The translations under genes and the position numbers were made by a program. 64,000 nt of DNA from Phocoena phocoena (lineage: Eukaryota > Chordata > Mammalia > Artiodactyla > Phocoenidae). The DNA lies in NCBI RefSeq assembly GCF_963924675.1, contig NC_089230.1:2109001-2173000 (forward strand), in the 5' to 3' direction. The notes under the pieces are model-generated. The model made no database searches. It was given only the letters and a program-made list of their open reading frames with translations, and was not told the DNA's origin. This document shows, piece by piece, positions 46,466 to 58,537 of this stretch (its first letter is position 1; each line of letters starts with the position of its first letter).

Positions 46466-46680
46466 GGGGCTTCCCTTGTGGCGCAGTGGTTGAGAGTCCG
46501 CCTGCTGATGCAGGGGACACGGGTTCGTGCCCCGGTCCGGGAGGATCCCACATGCCGCGGAGCGGCTGGGCCCCTGAGCCATGGCTGCTGAGTCTGCGCG
46601 TCCGGAGCCTGTGCTCCGCAACGGGAGAGGCCACAACAGTGAGAGGCCCGCGTACCGCAAAAAGAAAAAAAAAAAAAAAA
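46466..46680 (+). mobile_element. CHR-type SINE inserted at the edge of another SINE
   Basis: Full short CHR copy with a long A tail. Its 14-bp target duplication, aagaa[t/c]tcagggga, lies at 46452-46465 and 46681-46694. The last four bases of the duplicated target are the 5' start of the next SINE. The insertion therefore went into the junction between host DNA and an existing SINE. Confidence 0.95.
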
Positions 46681-46690
46681 AAGAACTCAG

Positions 46691-47001
46691 GGGACTTCCC
46701 TGGTGGCACAGTGGTCAAGAATCCACCTGCTAATGCAGGGGACACGGGTTCGAGCCCTGGTCCAGGAAGATCCCACATGCCGGGGAGCAACTAAGCCCGT
46801 GCACCACAACTACTGAGCCCATGTGCCACAACTACTGAAGCCCGCGTGACTAGAGCCCGTGCTCCATAAACAAGAGAAGCCCGAGCACCACAACGAAGAG
46901 TAGCCCCCACTCGCCACGACTAGAGAAAGCCTGCACACAGCAATGAAGACCCAACTCAGCCAAAAGTAAATAAATACATAAAATTTATTAAAAACAAACA
47001 G
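46691..47001 (+). mobile_element. long-form CHR SINE
   Basis: Longer tRNA-derived SINE: 'gggacttccctggtggcaca' head, B-box-like 'gggttcgagccctggtcc', then repeated 'ccacaactactga' blocks, 'gaagagtagcccccactcg' and an AAATAAAT tail. Its own target duplication aagaattcag survives at 47002-47011 and, on the 5' side, as 46452-46461. It predates the SINE at 46466. Confidence 0.93.
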
Positions 47002-47189
47002 AAGAATTCAGTTCAAGGAACACGATGTCCCCATATCTTGATTGTTTTAGTTTTATCTAAAACTCTCCATGTCCCTCAGAGTCACCTCTGGTTTCCAATT
47101 GCCTGGTGGAGCCATGTCCTCAGATGGGTACCCAGGGGGTTCTGTAGCTCAGAGAGACACACACACATGCTTGTTTATGTGGTGTGTGT

Positions 47190-47720
47190 GGTGTGGATTG
47201 CATCGAATCTACAGATCAATTGAGAAGAATTAACCTTTTAGCAACATTAACGTATTTAATCCGTATTTCTTCATTTATTCAGGTCATCTCCCATTTCTCT
47301 CAGCAATGTATCCTATTTCCAGTGTGGTTTTTTTTTTAGATCTTGTATTTATTTTGTTAAATTTTTCCTTAAGCATGCTTTTTATACTTTTATACAAGGT
47401 TTTTAAAATGTTTTCACTTTCCATTTTTTGCATTGCTAGTGCATGGAAATATAATGGATTTTCTTGTTGATGTTGTTAGTATCCTACAATTTTGTTAAAT
47501 TACTTGATCGCTCTGGAAGCTTTTTTGGCGATTCCTTAGAATTTTCTACATACTTAGTCGTGTCATTTGCAAATAAAGACAGATTTTATTCTGCCTGACC
47601 AATATGTGTGTGTTCTATTTCCATTCTTGGCTTATTTCACTGGCTTGTGCAGTGTTGAATAGAAGTGGTGGGAACACACGTTTTCATCTTGTTCACGGTC
47701 TTAGGGAGAAAAGGAAGAGT
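47190..47720 (-). mobile_element. decayed L1 fragment (ORF2, reverse orientation)
   Basis: 'attcaggtcatctcccattt', 'gttttttttttagatcttg', 'gttgatgttgttagtatcct' and 'gtgttgaatagaagtggtgg' then 'catcttgttcacggtcttag' are reverse-complement landmarks of the L1 ORF2 RT region. Heavily mutated, truncated at both ends. Confidence 0.78.
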
Positions 47721-49704
47721 CTTTACAGCGACACTCAGGAAAGTTCACTCATCACCACGCTGGTGTCACTGCCCCCTCCAGGCCTGGTGCTGAGGCCAAG
47801 AGAACATCACATCCTCATCCCTGCACCCACAAACAGGGACCTGGGCTGACAACACTCCGGCATCATACATGCAGCTGGGAAGGACTCCCCCCAGCCACCC
47901 CCAGGTGGGCGCTGGGCAGATGGGGACAGCAGGTGGACATTTCATTTTGGTTTGTGGCTACTTACGCTTCCCTCCTGCAGACAAAAGCACAGCGATGTGG
48001 ACGCACAGGGCTGTGAGGAAGCCTGCAGGATTGTGGCTGTTTGTCGGAAGGTCGTGTAGGAGGCACTGGAGCTCCTGCCTTCCTTACTGGCCAACTCACT
48101 CAGCATCTTGGTAACTCCTGTCCTCACCTGTGGCACGGTCAGAAGGACAGTGCCCGCACCAGGGCGCAGTCTGAGGACTAAGTGACTTGATACCGGGGCC
48201 CACCTGGAAGTGTGCACACACAGTGTTAGCTGTTACTGCGATGAAAGCGTATGTCTCCCAAACTTATTAAGCCAATAAATCCTAGTTTTATGAACGTCTC
48301 GTGAGACTAATGTTTCTCGGAACATACTTTTGAAAAGTCTGCTCAGTGGAGAAGTAAGGCTTTTGGGCTCAGACTCTAGATCTTTGGGGAGTTTTCTTTC
48401 GGTTTTGGTGTGGATGGTGTATTTCATTGAGTAATTTCTTTGTTTTCAGAAAGAGTGCATGGGTGGTAAGATATCTGCCTTTTGCTCTCAAAGTTAAACA
48501 ACAGTTTGGCTGAGGGTAAAACTGTAGTATTCTTTCTCTCAAAATCCCTGTACATACTAACTGCTTTTTAAGTTTAGTGTCACAGTAAGGGCCTCGGTGT
48601 CAGTCTGATTCTCTCCTCCATCAATCCCCTTCCTCCGTATGGGAATGGTAGCATTTTCTTCTACAGGGAATTAGGAGCGCCGACCAGGTCGCATTTATAT
48701 GTGTAGTTTTCCTGCCCCTTTGGTGCGGCTCGGGAATTTTCCTGTGTCACACACTTGGTTATGGCCTCCCAGGCCTGGCGCAAGTTGTGCAGTCAGTCAG
48801 TGCCATGCTAATGCTTTGGAACAAGCCACCGCATACTCTGTGTCTTCAGCCATGAGCACACGTTCCCCACACTGCACTGCTCAGGGGTCAGTGTGGCCTC
48901 CAGCTGCAGGGCCGTGGTCAGAGGGAGACTGACCTCTCCATCTGTGACCAGCTATCTCACCGTGTCCTCCTCCTGGCAACAGAAGATGTTCAGAGCAAAG
49001 CAAGTCTCCTGGGCAAAATCAACCCCAACGGGACAGGGAAACATGCTCTTCCTTTGGTGGGGGACGTCCAGAGTCCCCTGGCTGAAGGGGTGGGTGCGGG
49101 CACGGACGGGGAAGCGCTGGAACGGTAACTGCAGAAGTGGAGTACGGCTGTCCGGATGTTGTAAAGTTCCTCTCTCTTCCCACTCACTCTCTCCATCCGC
49201 CCATCTTAATGCTAAGTGAGTTGTATATGACAGTCTTCTAATTCAATAATCTGGTTCTAAGTGTAAAAGCAGGAACAAAAATAACCTATAAACCAGGGAG
49301 AATCATTTCACTTTGCTGGTAATCCAAGAAATGCAAATGGCGACCCGCAAAATCAGACTGCTCACTGGGTCTAGAGCTGGGGACCCAGCCACCTCTTTTG
49401 CTGCTGCTGGGAGGGTGAGGCCCACAGGCCGAGGCTGAGTTAGGAAGGACGGACCCCCTTCCTGACGGCTCCCCCTGCCGGATGCCCCTGTGGTCCAAAC
49501 CTCTGGTCAGTGCTGAAGAGCTTCCAATACGCCGTGTGGACTGAGCCTCCGCCTTTTGTGCTGAGACTGAGCTGTCCAGCCGGGGGGGGGCACTCATCAG
49601 CCACACAGGGTTCAGGGCGCTTGAAAGCGGTTCGTCCAAACTGACAAGTCGTAAGCGTAAAATACACACTGGGGTAGAAAGATACAACGAGAAAAGGAAA
49701 CCAT
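47721..49704. other. unique sequence, no gene recognised
   Basis: A possible MIR trace lies at about 48170-48240 ('ctgaggactaagtgacttga', 'cacagtgttagctgttactg'). Frames of at most 133 codons have no domains. Confidence 0.45.
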
Positions 49705-49719
49705 CTCATCACAAGTTTC

Positions 49720-50144
49720 TTTTATTTATTTATTATTTATAATTTATTTATTTTTGGCTGCGTTGGGTCTTCGTTGCTGTGCGCGGGCTTTTCTCTAGTT
49801 GAGGCGAGCTGGGACTACTCTTCATTGCGGTGCGCGGGCTTCTCACTGCAGTAGCTTCTCTTGTTGTGGAGCATGGGCTTCAGTAGCTGTGGCTCGCGGG
49901 CTTCAGTAGTTGTGGCTCACGGGCTCTAGAGCGCAGGCTCAGTAGTTGTGGCGCACGGGCTTCAGTAGCTGTGGCTCGCGGGCTTCAGTAGTTGTGGCTC
50001 GCGGGCTCTAGAGCGCAGGCTCAGTAGTTGTGGCACACGGGCTTAATTGCTCCGCGGCATGTGGGATCTTCCCGGACCAGGGCTCGAACCCGTGTCCCCT
50101 GCATTGGCAGGCGAATTCTTAACCACTGCTCCACCAGGGAAGCC
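49720..50144 (-). mobile_element. long-form CHR SINE with internal 82-bp duplication
   Basis: Reverse-oriented long CHR from its (TTTA)n tail, through 'ttggctgcgttgggtcttcg', to 'ctccaccagggaagccct'. Positions 49878-49959 and 49960-50041 are adjacent 82-bp copies differing at two bases. The sister copy at 46691 has only one such unit. Target duplication ctcatca[c/t]aagtttc lies at 49705-49719 and 50145-50159, with one mismatch. Confidence 0.95.
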
Positions 50145-50159
50145 CTCATCATAAGTTTC

Positions 50160-51639
50160 ATAGTGGTTACGTATTGAAATGATGACTTTGGATATATTGA
50201 ATTGTATAAAATATGCCATTAAAATTAATTTCAGCTGTTTCTTTTCACTTTTTTAATGTGACTCCTAGAAAGTACACAGTTATGTATGTGGCTTGCATTA
50301 AGTTTCACTGGATATTCTCTTATACTGGACATCGCTGCTTTAGAACATTTACCAACTGTTTTAAGCCATTTAGGTTTAGACAAATGTTACTCCCCAAGTT
50401 TTTATTTTGTTTTATTTTTAACAAACAAAATAATTTTATTATGCTTACCTACTTGGCCTTTTATTGTAGTTTACTTGACCTTTTGTTATATTTTATCTTA
50501 TAATTCTTAGTCTCTTTTACAAGGATGTGTTTATTTTTATCTTTCATTTACTTTATTTTAAACAGAAAAGGGGAAGTTACAGTGCAGAGAGGGATTGTTT
50601 GTGTTCAAAAAAGGGAGGCTAAGTACCTTTAAAAAATTCCTATAGTTTCCACCGAGGACTTTCCGCAGCGCAGAGGGGCCGCCCTCCTTCCTGTGAGGAC
50701 GAGCCCCCGTGTTCCGCCTCCGGGACCCCAGCACCCCAGCAAAGCCCCTCTAACTGCTCGCCCGCAGCACGACTTCATAGGTCTGACCGGCAACCCTGAC
50801 TCTTGTCAGTCTTAGAAAAGTTGAAATGTGTCCCAACGATGCTCAGCTTTGCCTCCGTGAAGGAGCTCCAGGGGGCCGCACTGCTGCCCTCAACCGCGGG
50901 GACACCGGGTGGACCGCCGGAGCCGGCCGAGGTCACTCCAGGTTAAAGCAGGGAGCCGCTCGGTCCTTTGCAAATATCCCCCGTCACCACACCTCCCGCG
51001 CCCCGCCCCCGGCTCGCTGTACCTGCAGGATGGGCCGTGATTCCACCCCACGTGCCCCCCTGACCTCCCCGTGTGGGTACGGCCCTCCCCACCCCCAACC
51101 CTCCTGCTCCAGGACCAGAAGTTCAAGGTGTGAAGGATCCCTGCTCCCCGTGGGCCCCTTCTCAGCGGCCTGGGAAGGCCACACGCCGCCCAGCACAAGC
51201 CAGGTGCTCTGGAAGGAACGGCGTAGTCGGGAGTGACGGGAACTCCCGTCACCACCCCTTCCTGCCCACGTGAAATAATTCTTCTGTTTGATCAAGAATA
51301 CGCATTCCTGGCCTTTTCGTCTTCTCAACAGTAAGCATCAGAGTTGGCCAATTCCTACGATGCCTGACAGATGGAAAAATTCGTTTCTTCAAGGAAAACC
51401 CACCTCCGCCCTCCCTACCGGGCACACACCGCTCACGACCCCCTGGGTGCCGACCAGGTGTGGGCTCCCGAAACCCATCCACGCCGTCTGGCCACACAGC
51501 CTCACATCATAATTGGCCACATACACAACATCTTAGCACTTCTTACCTCAAAACGGTTCCCACCCTGAAGCACCAGGAGCGTAAGGCGGTCTATAGCAGC
51601 TGAACGTGCGCTAGAACCCTAAATTAGACAGCCACCTCC
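50160..51639. other. unique sequence, A/T-rich then GC-rich
   Basis: A/T-rich to about 50640, then CpG-containing GC-rich text to about 51260. Frames of 114-136 codons overlap on both strands in the GC-rich part without domains. No gene is called. Confidence 0.45.
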
Positions 51640-51725
51640 CTTTTCTAGTATTTAGGCAGTCTCCAATTCTTTCTTTATTATAAACACCTCTAAAATGAAC
51701 ATTTTCCATGTCGTGTTACTTGTTA
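51640..51725 (-). repeat. L1-like relic
   Basis: 'tttaggcagtctccaattct' followed by 'ttattataaacacctctaaa' and 'atgaacattttc' resembles the reverse complement of an old L1 3' segment (ttaggttgtttccaatttt, attataaacaatgctgcaatgaac). Confidence 0.4.
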
Positions 51726-54679
51726 TGATTGAAGACTATGAAACTTTAAAATATTCTGTTGCCTTCTTTCAAGAAAGATTAAGAGCGTCCATCCCCATCA
51801 TTTTCCACAGTGATCCTCTGATCATCTTAACATCTGATTTTCTCTTCCTGTCCCCCTTTCTAGAATGGAATCTGCTTGTAAAAACTGAGTATGTAGCTGG
51901 AAGGGACCTTTCCCGTCCCGGGCTCCCCAAGAAGCATCGCAGTCCACAAAGGAGTGGAATTTCTCTTCTCTCTCTAACTCACATTTCCCATCTGCCTGTC
52001 CCTCAGAATGCTTCCATTCTTACTCCACAGTTGCCAGGGTCAGTCGTGGCACACATTACATTTACATTAGCAGAACTTCAGACGGGGCAAGCAGAGGAAA
52101 CCGACAAATACTCTGGCCTTTGTGAGAGATGCATTGTGAGTTTGCTTCCTGCACTGCATCCATCAGGTCCCAGCGGCAGTGCCTCAGGTCCCCCTGGGCA
52201 GGCGAGCAGAGCCAGGTCACACTGAGAAGACGATGTGACTGTAGCTCCAAAGGCACAAGTGAGTCGACCAAACTCCTTGGAAGGACTCCTCGGCAGAGAG
52301 GCTACGGGGCATCTCCCTCCCGTGGTTTACGAAGTCCACTTACGTAGGACGCCACCTAGCTATGAGCTGGCTCCAAAAGAATGCCCCAAAGTGACTTTCT
52401 TCCCCTAACGCCCATGAGAATGCAAGGCAAGTTAATAGTGAGTTCAGTCCTAAAGACAGAGAATAGTAAAGGGAAAAGGAGAAACTTTGTCATCTGGAAC
52501 ACGGATTGCATCCACCCGCAGACGGCGTGATGGGATGGTCCAGCCTTTGCACTCACTGGCCCCGGAGCTGCTGGCTGCACACGTCCGCGGAGACCACCGG
52601 GGCTGAGGTGGGGACTCGGAATCTGAAAGGAACCATCGAGAAAGTGAGTATGTGCAGATAACCGCCCTCGAAGAACCCACTACTGATGAGACTCCTGAGT
52701 TCGTGGGCGACCCACTGGCCTCACCCCCCAGGCCATCCGGCTCCTTATTCTTGCTGTGAGAGTTGGTGGGGCCCCTCCCAGGCCCTGCTATGCCCGATGC
52801 TGGCGCGGTCATTGCCCCCTGGGACCCGTGCGGCTGTCGGTCTCCCTCTGACGAGGGGGTACCCTTGTGCTCACACAAAGCTGGAACTTCCCTAGCGTCA
52901 CCATCCTGGAGCTGGCGTTCCTGCCACTGGGAGGGCGTCTTTAGCGACACACCGTAAGGCCGCTTTACATGTGAATTCACCACGAGAGCATCGCTCGTGC
53001 TGCCGAAGCAATTCTGATAACGAGGAAGGTTCAGACAGGGTCCTGCGCTTTGCCGTGGGTCTCAGACATGAAAGATGCAGCCACTGATCACGTGGGCCGA
53101 GCGCTCTGGGCACAGGACGAGTCAAGCACGGACATTCCACGGAGTCACTGCACGGGCTCAGGTAGCAGGCGATGAAATAAAATCTGTTTGGATTCCACAG
53201 CCTAGAACCTGCAAGGATAGGACGCACTGAGGGAATACGCTTTCTAAACCCAATTGAGAGTGAGGTTTAGGCTGCATCGAGACGTCCGTGTGAAGCTGAG
53301 GCCAGCCAACCTCAGGCTGGTCTGGTCCGAGTTCATTCACCCCGGCAGTACCCGAGCCCTCGTTGCCTGTGGGGAGTTCTTCCAAGTTCCTCCAAATTCC
53401 TTCGCTCCTGGAATTGTATGGAGGCCCCGGTTTAGAGGATTCCGGGCCCGAGGCTGCTTCTCGGTCGTTCCTGATCATGGATTCAGCAGAGGAGACCTCG
53501 GGAAAAAGTCCTGACAGTGTCTCTGAGCAGCTAGCTGGTGTCTCAGAAAGAGAAAAGCAAAGGGAACATTAAGACTTTCCCAGTGGCCTGGACGATTTGA
53601 GTGCTGTGTTGGTAGCCGTCCCTCGATGACGCTTTTGCCCCTCGCTCTGAGTGCCTGGGGTCCCAGGCGCAGGCCTGGAGCCGGAAGCAGGACCTGGCCT
53701 CTCTCGTGGCGGGTACACGCTCCCTTGGGCTTTCTGGATCCCCCCTCAGCCTCCTGTCAGGACAGGACAGCAGTGGGGCGGGGTGTGCAGAAGGAGATGC
53801 CCTTGCCACCCCCTTCTCTACACAAAATGACCGGGATGCTTCTCCCAAAAGGAATTTCATGTGCTATGCTGTCCCCATGGTCTGGCACACCCCTCTGAGG
53901 TCTCAGAAGGACAAGCTCCCCTCAAAACGGAGGAGGAGAAGAGGGAAGTTTGGATCAGAATATGCCACCCCCATGACATCCAGCTTGTTCCCTGCACCCC
54001 TGGCGGCCTCGCTGGTTCAGCCAGCACCGCGCACCCCGTCCCCCAGGAGCCAGCTGTCACTGTCACCGTCACCAAGCCCCTGAGAGCCCAGGACACAGGA
54101 AGAGAGGCAGGGAGAGGAGGGAGGGCAGACTGCGGGGACTGTGTCCACTTTACTTTTCATTGCATTTTGCTTTTGTTCATACACCCTGCCTCTCTCTTAG
54201 CCGATTTTTAAAAATATTTTAATTTTTGACTTTTAGTTTGATGTTCTTTAGAGAGAATGTGAGTTTTGAAATACAATTCTATTAAAGTGCTTTTGGCTTG
54301 GGAAACCCAAAGTCTCAGGACTCGGGCATTTTGATGTGGGGACTTGTGCTAACCGGGAGATCTTTTGGGGACCAGCTGTGGGTTCAGCCCCCCTGGGGGA
54401 GGTATAGCCCGGTGCTCTGAGACCTGCTTAATGCAAGGCCTCACTTCCTGTTCCAGCCCTGGACTGGGATGCAGAGAAACGATGGAGAAAAAATTAATCA
54501 CTGGGAGAAGGGAAAGTTCATCAAATTGGAGTTCAATCACTTGCTTTACATTAATGTAAGTGGAAACTTGGCCACGGGCAAAGGCTTAGTTTGCGCGCCT
54601 TCTAAATGTTATTTTCCGTCTTGGAAAACCTTAATGGCTTAACCTGACTGTTGCAATTACTCCCCACGGTGGTTAATTT
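51726..54679. other. unique sequence, no gene recognised
   Basis: About 3 kb without an assigned repeat. A 176-codon forward frame (51695-52225) and a 177-codon reverse frame (52450-52983) have no domain or family motif I recognise. Single-copy intronic or intergenic DNA is the simplest reading. Confidence 0.45.
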
Positions 54680-55085
54680 CAGGTCAACGTGACCGGCCGC
54701 CAGGAGCCGGATTAGACAGCACTCTGGCTGTGTGTGAGGGTGTTTCCGGAAGAGATGAGCGTTTGAATCTGTGGACTCAGGGAAGCAGGTCGCCCTGCCC
54801 AGTGTGGGTGGGCAGCGTCCCGTCTGCCGAGGCCCCAGTAGGACAAAAGGCGCAGGGAGGGGGATCCTCCCGTTTCGTGCCTCAGTGATAGGCGGACCAT
54901 CTCATTCCTCTCCTGCCCTCAGGCTCCCCTGGTCCTCAGGCCTCTGGTCTCAGGCTGGGTCTCAGCCTGCAGACGGCAGATCGTGGGGCTTCTCTGCCAC
55001 CGCAATCGCAGAAGCTCGTCCCTGTAATAATTCTTTCAGGTATGTAATCTCCTGCTGGCTCTGTTTCTCTGGAGAACCCTGACTA
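54680..55085 (+). mobile_element. solitary ERVL-type LTR, decayed
   Basis: 'ggtcaacgtgaccggccgc', 'tgagggtgtttccggaagag', 'gcgtttgaatctgtggactc', 'tgcagacggcagatcgtggg' and the end 'tttctctggagaaccctga' match a known mammalian ERVL/MaLR-like LTR in order. Non-coding; subfamily uncertain. Confidence 0.6.
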
Positions 55086-55267
55086 ACGTGCTCACTCTAA
55101 GGATAGCCTGTGATGGGGGATGCTTTGTTCCACTTAGATACCCTCAGACGGTGGGATGAAGCCACCATTCCTACCGAGGACAGAGATTACAGCACGCCCT
55201 CTGCTGAGGAGGACCTCCCTCCACATGAACTAGCAAAGGAAAGCGTCTTGTAATGTCTCTGCTGGGA

Positions 55268-55400
55268 CCAGCGTTTCCCAAACTAGACGCTCATCAGAAT
55301 ACCTGGTGATCCCTAAGCACTGGGACTCCAAGGCCCCCAGATGTACTGAATCAGAATCTCCGGGTGCACCCTGAGTCACAGACCTGAAAGACCTCAGGAG
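55268..55400. repeat. MER5-like hAT-Charlie relic
   Basis: 'cgtttcccaaactagacgct', 'catcagaatacctggtgatc', 'gtactgaatcagaatctccg' fits the MER5 family (ttctcaaac, catcagaatcacctgg, ctactgaatcagaatctc). Orientation is unclear. Confidence 0.58.
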
Positions 55401-58198
55401 AGTGGGCCCAAGGTCAGCAGTGTCCCACCCTCTCTGTGTCTTCTGTGCTACGTCTTCACGGGCATTTGTGTCTGGGGTTCGAGGAGTTTGAGTTATATAT
55501 GCATTTTCAGTCTATGTAGTTATGTATATAGTGATGGACTACAGTTAATAGTAGCTTCCCCGCCCCCAGACGTAAGTTTATTATGACTTTCACTGATGTA
55601 GAGGTGTGTAGCACACGTAATAATAACTTATCCGGTACTATACTACCATCAGTTCCGTGTGGCCAACTGATTCTCCAGGATGATCTTATCGATTTTTTTT
55701 TAGACTATGATTTGAGAAATAAAATTACATACGTCTGTTAACTCTTCGCCCTATACATTTATTGTTGTTAATCTGATTTGTGATCTACTCAAACTATTTT
55801 CACCCACATCTAAAGTATAGTAAGAATAATACATAACATATATTCTATGCATTAAGCGGAAACATCTTTGAGCTTCAGCAGTAGACACAGCACATGGTAT
55901 CCGCATTGGTAACATTTTCTCCTTTACTCTCTTCAGTCTAGACAATCAACAAAATAATAAATCAAGCCCCGATTTGTAGTGTTTGCCAGTTCCTGGGGTG
56001 TCAGCCCTTCCATGATGGCTTGTTTCGAACCGAGCGTACACAGACTATCACCATGGTAGCTCATCATAACAAAGTTTCTCCACCACCCGGATACAGGGGA
56101 TGAGTAAACTCAAAAGCAGAGAAAGTGTAGAGTGTAGAAAAACTGGTAACAAGTGATGAGCTTTGAGTATTTATTACCTTTTAAAAATATAACTTATATA
56201 TTTGAAAGTTTATGTAACTTCATTTTTAATAATGGTCATGTTGAACAACAGGTTTGCCCAAATCCTGAAACTTTAACAAACCACTCTTGCAGCTCTATAT
56301 TTTTTTTAAATATGGGATGTACACGGAGAAGGGTAGCAGGCATGGAGATGCAGGGAAAATCTGTGACAAATCACAACCTCTTTGAGGTAAAATATTCTGT
56401 CGATGTCGAACGAGGGAACGCTTTCGAATTATTTTTTTTCCCTAACGAGAGAATTTTTCTTTGCTGAAAAGAGACCACAGCGCTCTCGGCCCTGCCAGCT
56501 GTAAGCTCCAGAGGAAAGCCGTTCCTGTGACATTTTCAGTCTTACAGCTTTCAAGGCTGCAAAGAACTGGACCAGAAACAATTTGAGTTTCTGATCAGTC
56601 ATCTTTGCGAGCAGGAAATCCAAATGCCACACATCTCTGAAAACAGGTTCTGAGCCTCAGATCGCTGGTCGTTTCCAATCACATGTCAGAAAGTTGTCAT
56701 CACGTGTCGAAAGGGATTCGTACCGATCCCGGATGGTGCTAACGGGGCTGGCAGCTCCGTTCTTCCACGCTCGGCTGTCCGCTCCCCTGGCAGGTAGACA
56801 CGCAGTGCGGCTCACTGCCTGAAAGGCTAAATCCCTCGTCTCGTCTCAGATCTGAAGCACGTCTCCCCAGCTGCTCGCCACCTTGTCGTCACACAGTTTC
56901 CAGATGTGCACGAAGCAGTTCACTGTTGGCTGTGAGCCGCTACCCTCCTCACATCTCCGTCCACTGGCGTCTCCCCGCTTCCCCGCAGACATTTCCCAAG
57001 AGTCTTAGTTTACCTTCCTGGATTTTTGTAAACTAGGCCCAGAAGGGAGATTAAAGAAGAAAGTCCTTTATCATTGCAAAGGCCGCAATGCCAAGGTTGA
57101 TCTTCACGCTGTTTTTGCTGTTGTGTAAAAGCCCTCCGTTTCCAGGCCCTAAATTTAGAGGTTCTCCACATTTTCGGGTTTCTGAGACATTTCTGGCCAC
57201 CAGCAGGGCCGCTCGAGGAGCCGATTTCTTTGTGGGGCTACCTATACCAGCGAAGTGATTTTGCTTTTGAACTGTAGGTGTCCAGGCTCTGCAGAAATGG
57301 CTCATTTCATGAAGACGTAGGATGGAGCCACAAATCAGAATGGTGATTTTTAACTCTGCCATGATGGTGATGTTTGTTTCCCTCACCCAGGATGCATCAT
57401 TCCCAAGATCAGGGTTCTTGGAAATCAGATTCTAAAGAGGGGGTTGTTTGGAACCACGAGAGGAGATTGAAGGCCCTGGAGCTCCTGCGGCTCTTTCGCA
57501 CCCAGGGTCTCCTCTGCCCTCTCAGCGGCACTGCAGCCCAACAGCCCCCAGGGCTCCGCCTCCCGGGGTTTCCCTGGTGTTTGCGCCGAGCCTTTTAAAG
57601 CCGGTCAGGCCGCCACCAACACTGTTTCCTCAGACAGTCGGGTGATAACATCGGAGACTGGAGCCTGCTTTCCTCGATCAAGTTGTAAGATACTCCCAAG
57701 CATGCACTCCAGTTTCTTACTTGGACTCTGGAAGGACCTCGAGCGAATCAGCATCGTTTTATCCTCTCATTGCTTGGATGGGTCTCTTCTAAAGATGGTT
57801 TACCTCAAAACCCAGTTTTCACTTTCCCTCATTTCCACTTCAGATGGCTCCATTCCCTGACGGGGCTCGCCATCTTCTTGCAACTGGAATGCCTCTACTT
57901 TCTGTAACCAAGGTCCTGGTTCCCTCTCCTCGCCTCCCAACCCCAGGACGGAAGCTTGCTGCATTGTTTAAAGACCCCATGGCTTGAAAGTGAATCTCTG
58001 GATTCTCTCTCGTAGGTCCTAGAGCAGCCCAAGGGTCAGGAAAGTGGGAAAGAGCTCTTTTCTCCCCCCACCGTCCCTGTCTGGTCACATTATTGCAGGA
58101 TCCTTTGGTTTAGCAAGTTAAGGACTCTGAAAACACCTAGTGCAATGCGTCACATATACCAGGGGTGCCATAAATATTAGTTGAGTCTATATGTGGTT
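55401..58198. other. unique sequence, no gene recognised
   Basis: A/T-rich to about 56460, then mixed. The reverse 111-codon frame at 57051-57386 and the forward 104-codon frame at 56153-56467 lack domains. No repeat family is assigned. Confidence 0.45.
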
Positions 58199-58537
58199 GT
58201 ATGAGTTTGCTTGGGGCTGTCACAACAAAGTACCACAGACCAGGCCACTTAAACAACAGATATTTTATTTTCTCACAGTCCTGGAAGCTGGAAGTCCAAG
58301 ACCAAGGCTGGTTCCCTGAGGTCTTCTCCCCCTATCCTCACCTGGACATCCGCTCTGCATGTCTGTGCCCCAACCTCCTCTCCTTATAAGACCACCAGTC
58401 ACACTGGGTTGGGGCCCACCCACACGACCTCATAATCACCTCTTTAAAGGCCCTTTTCCCAAATAGAGTCACATTCTGAGGTTCTGGGGCTAGGGCTCCA
58501 ACATATGAATTTGGGGGATACAATAGCCTGTGACAGA
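58199..58537 (-). mobile_element. MLT1-type MaLR LTR, reverse orientation
   Basis: 'tgtcacaacaaagtaccaca', 'cctggaagctggaagtccaa', 'ctcctctccttataagacca', 'tagagtcacattctgaggtt' and 'caacatatgaatttggggga' are the reverse complement of MLT1 in order. Nearly full length, no internal region. Confidence 0.88.

Noticed and set aside
51695..52225. 176-codon forward open frame
   Set aside because: It begins in an L1-like relic and continues into unique DNA without a domain; no supporting splice or promoter signal.
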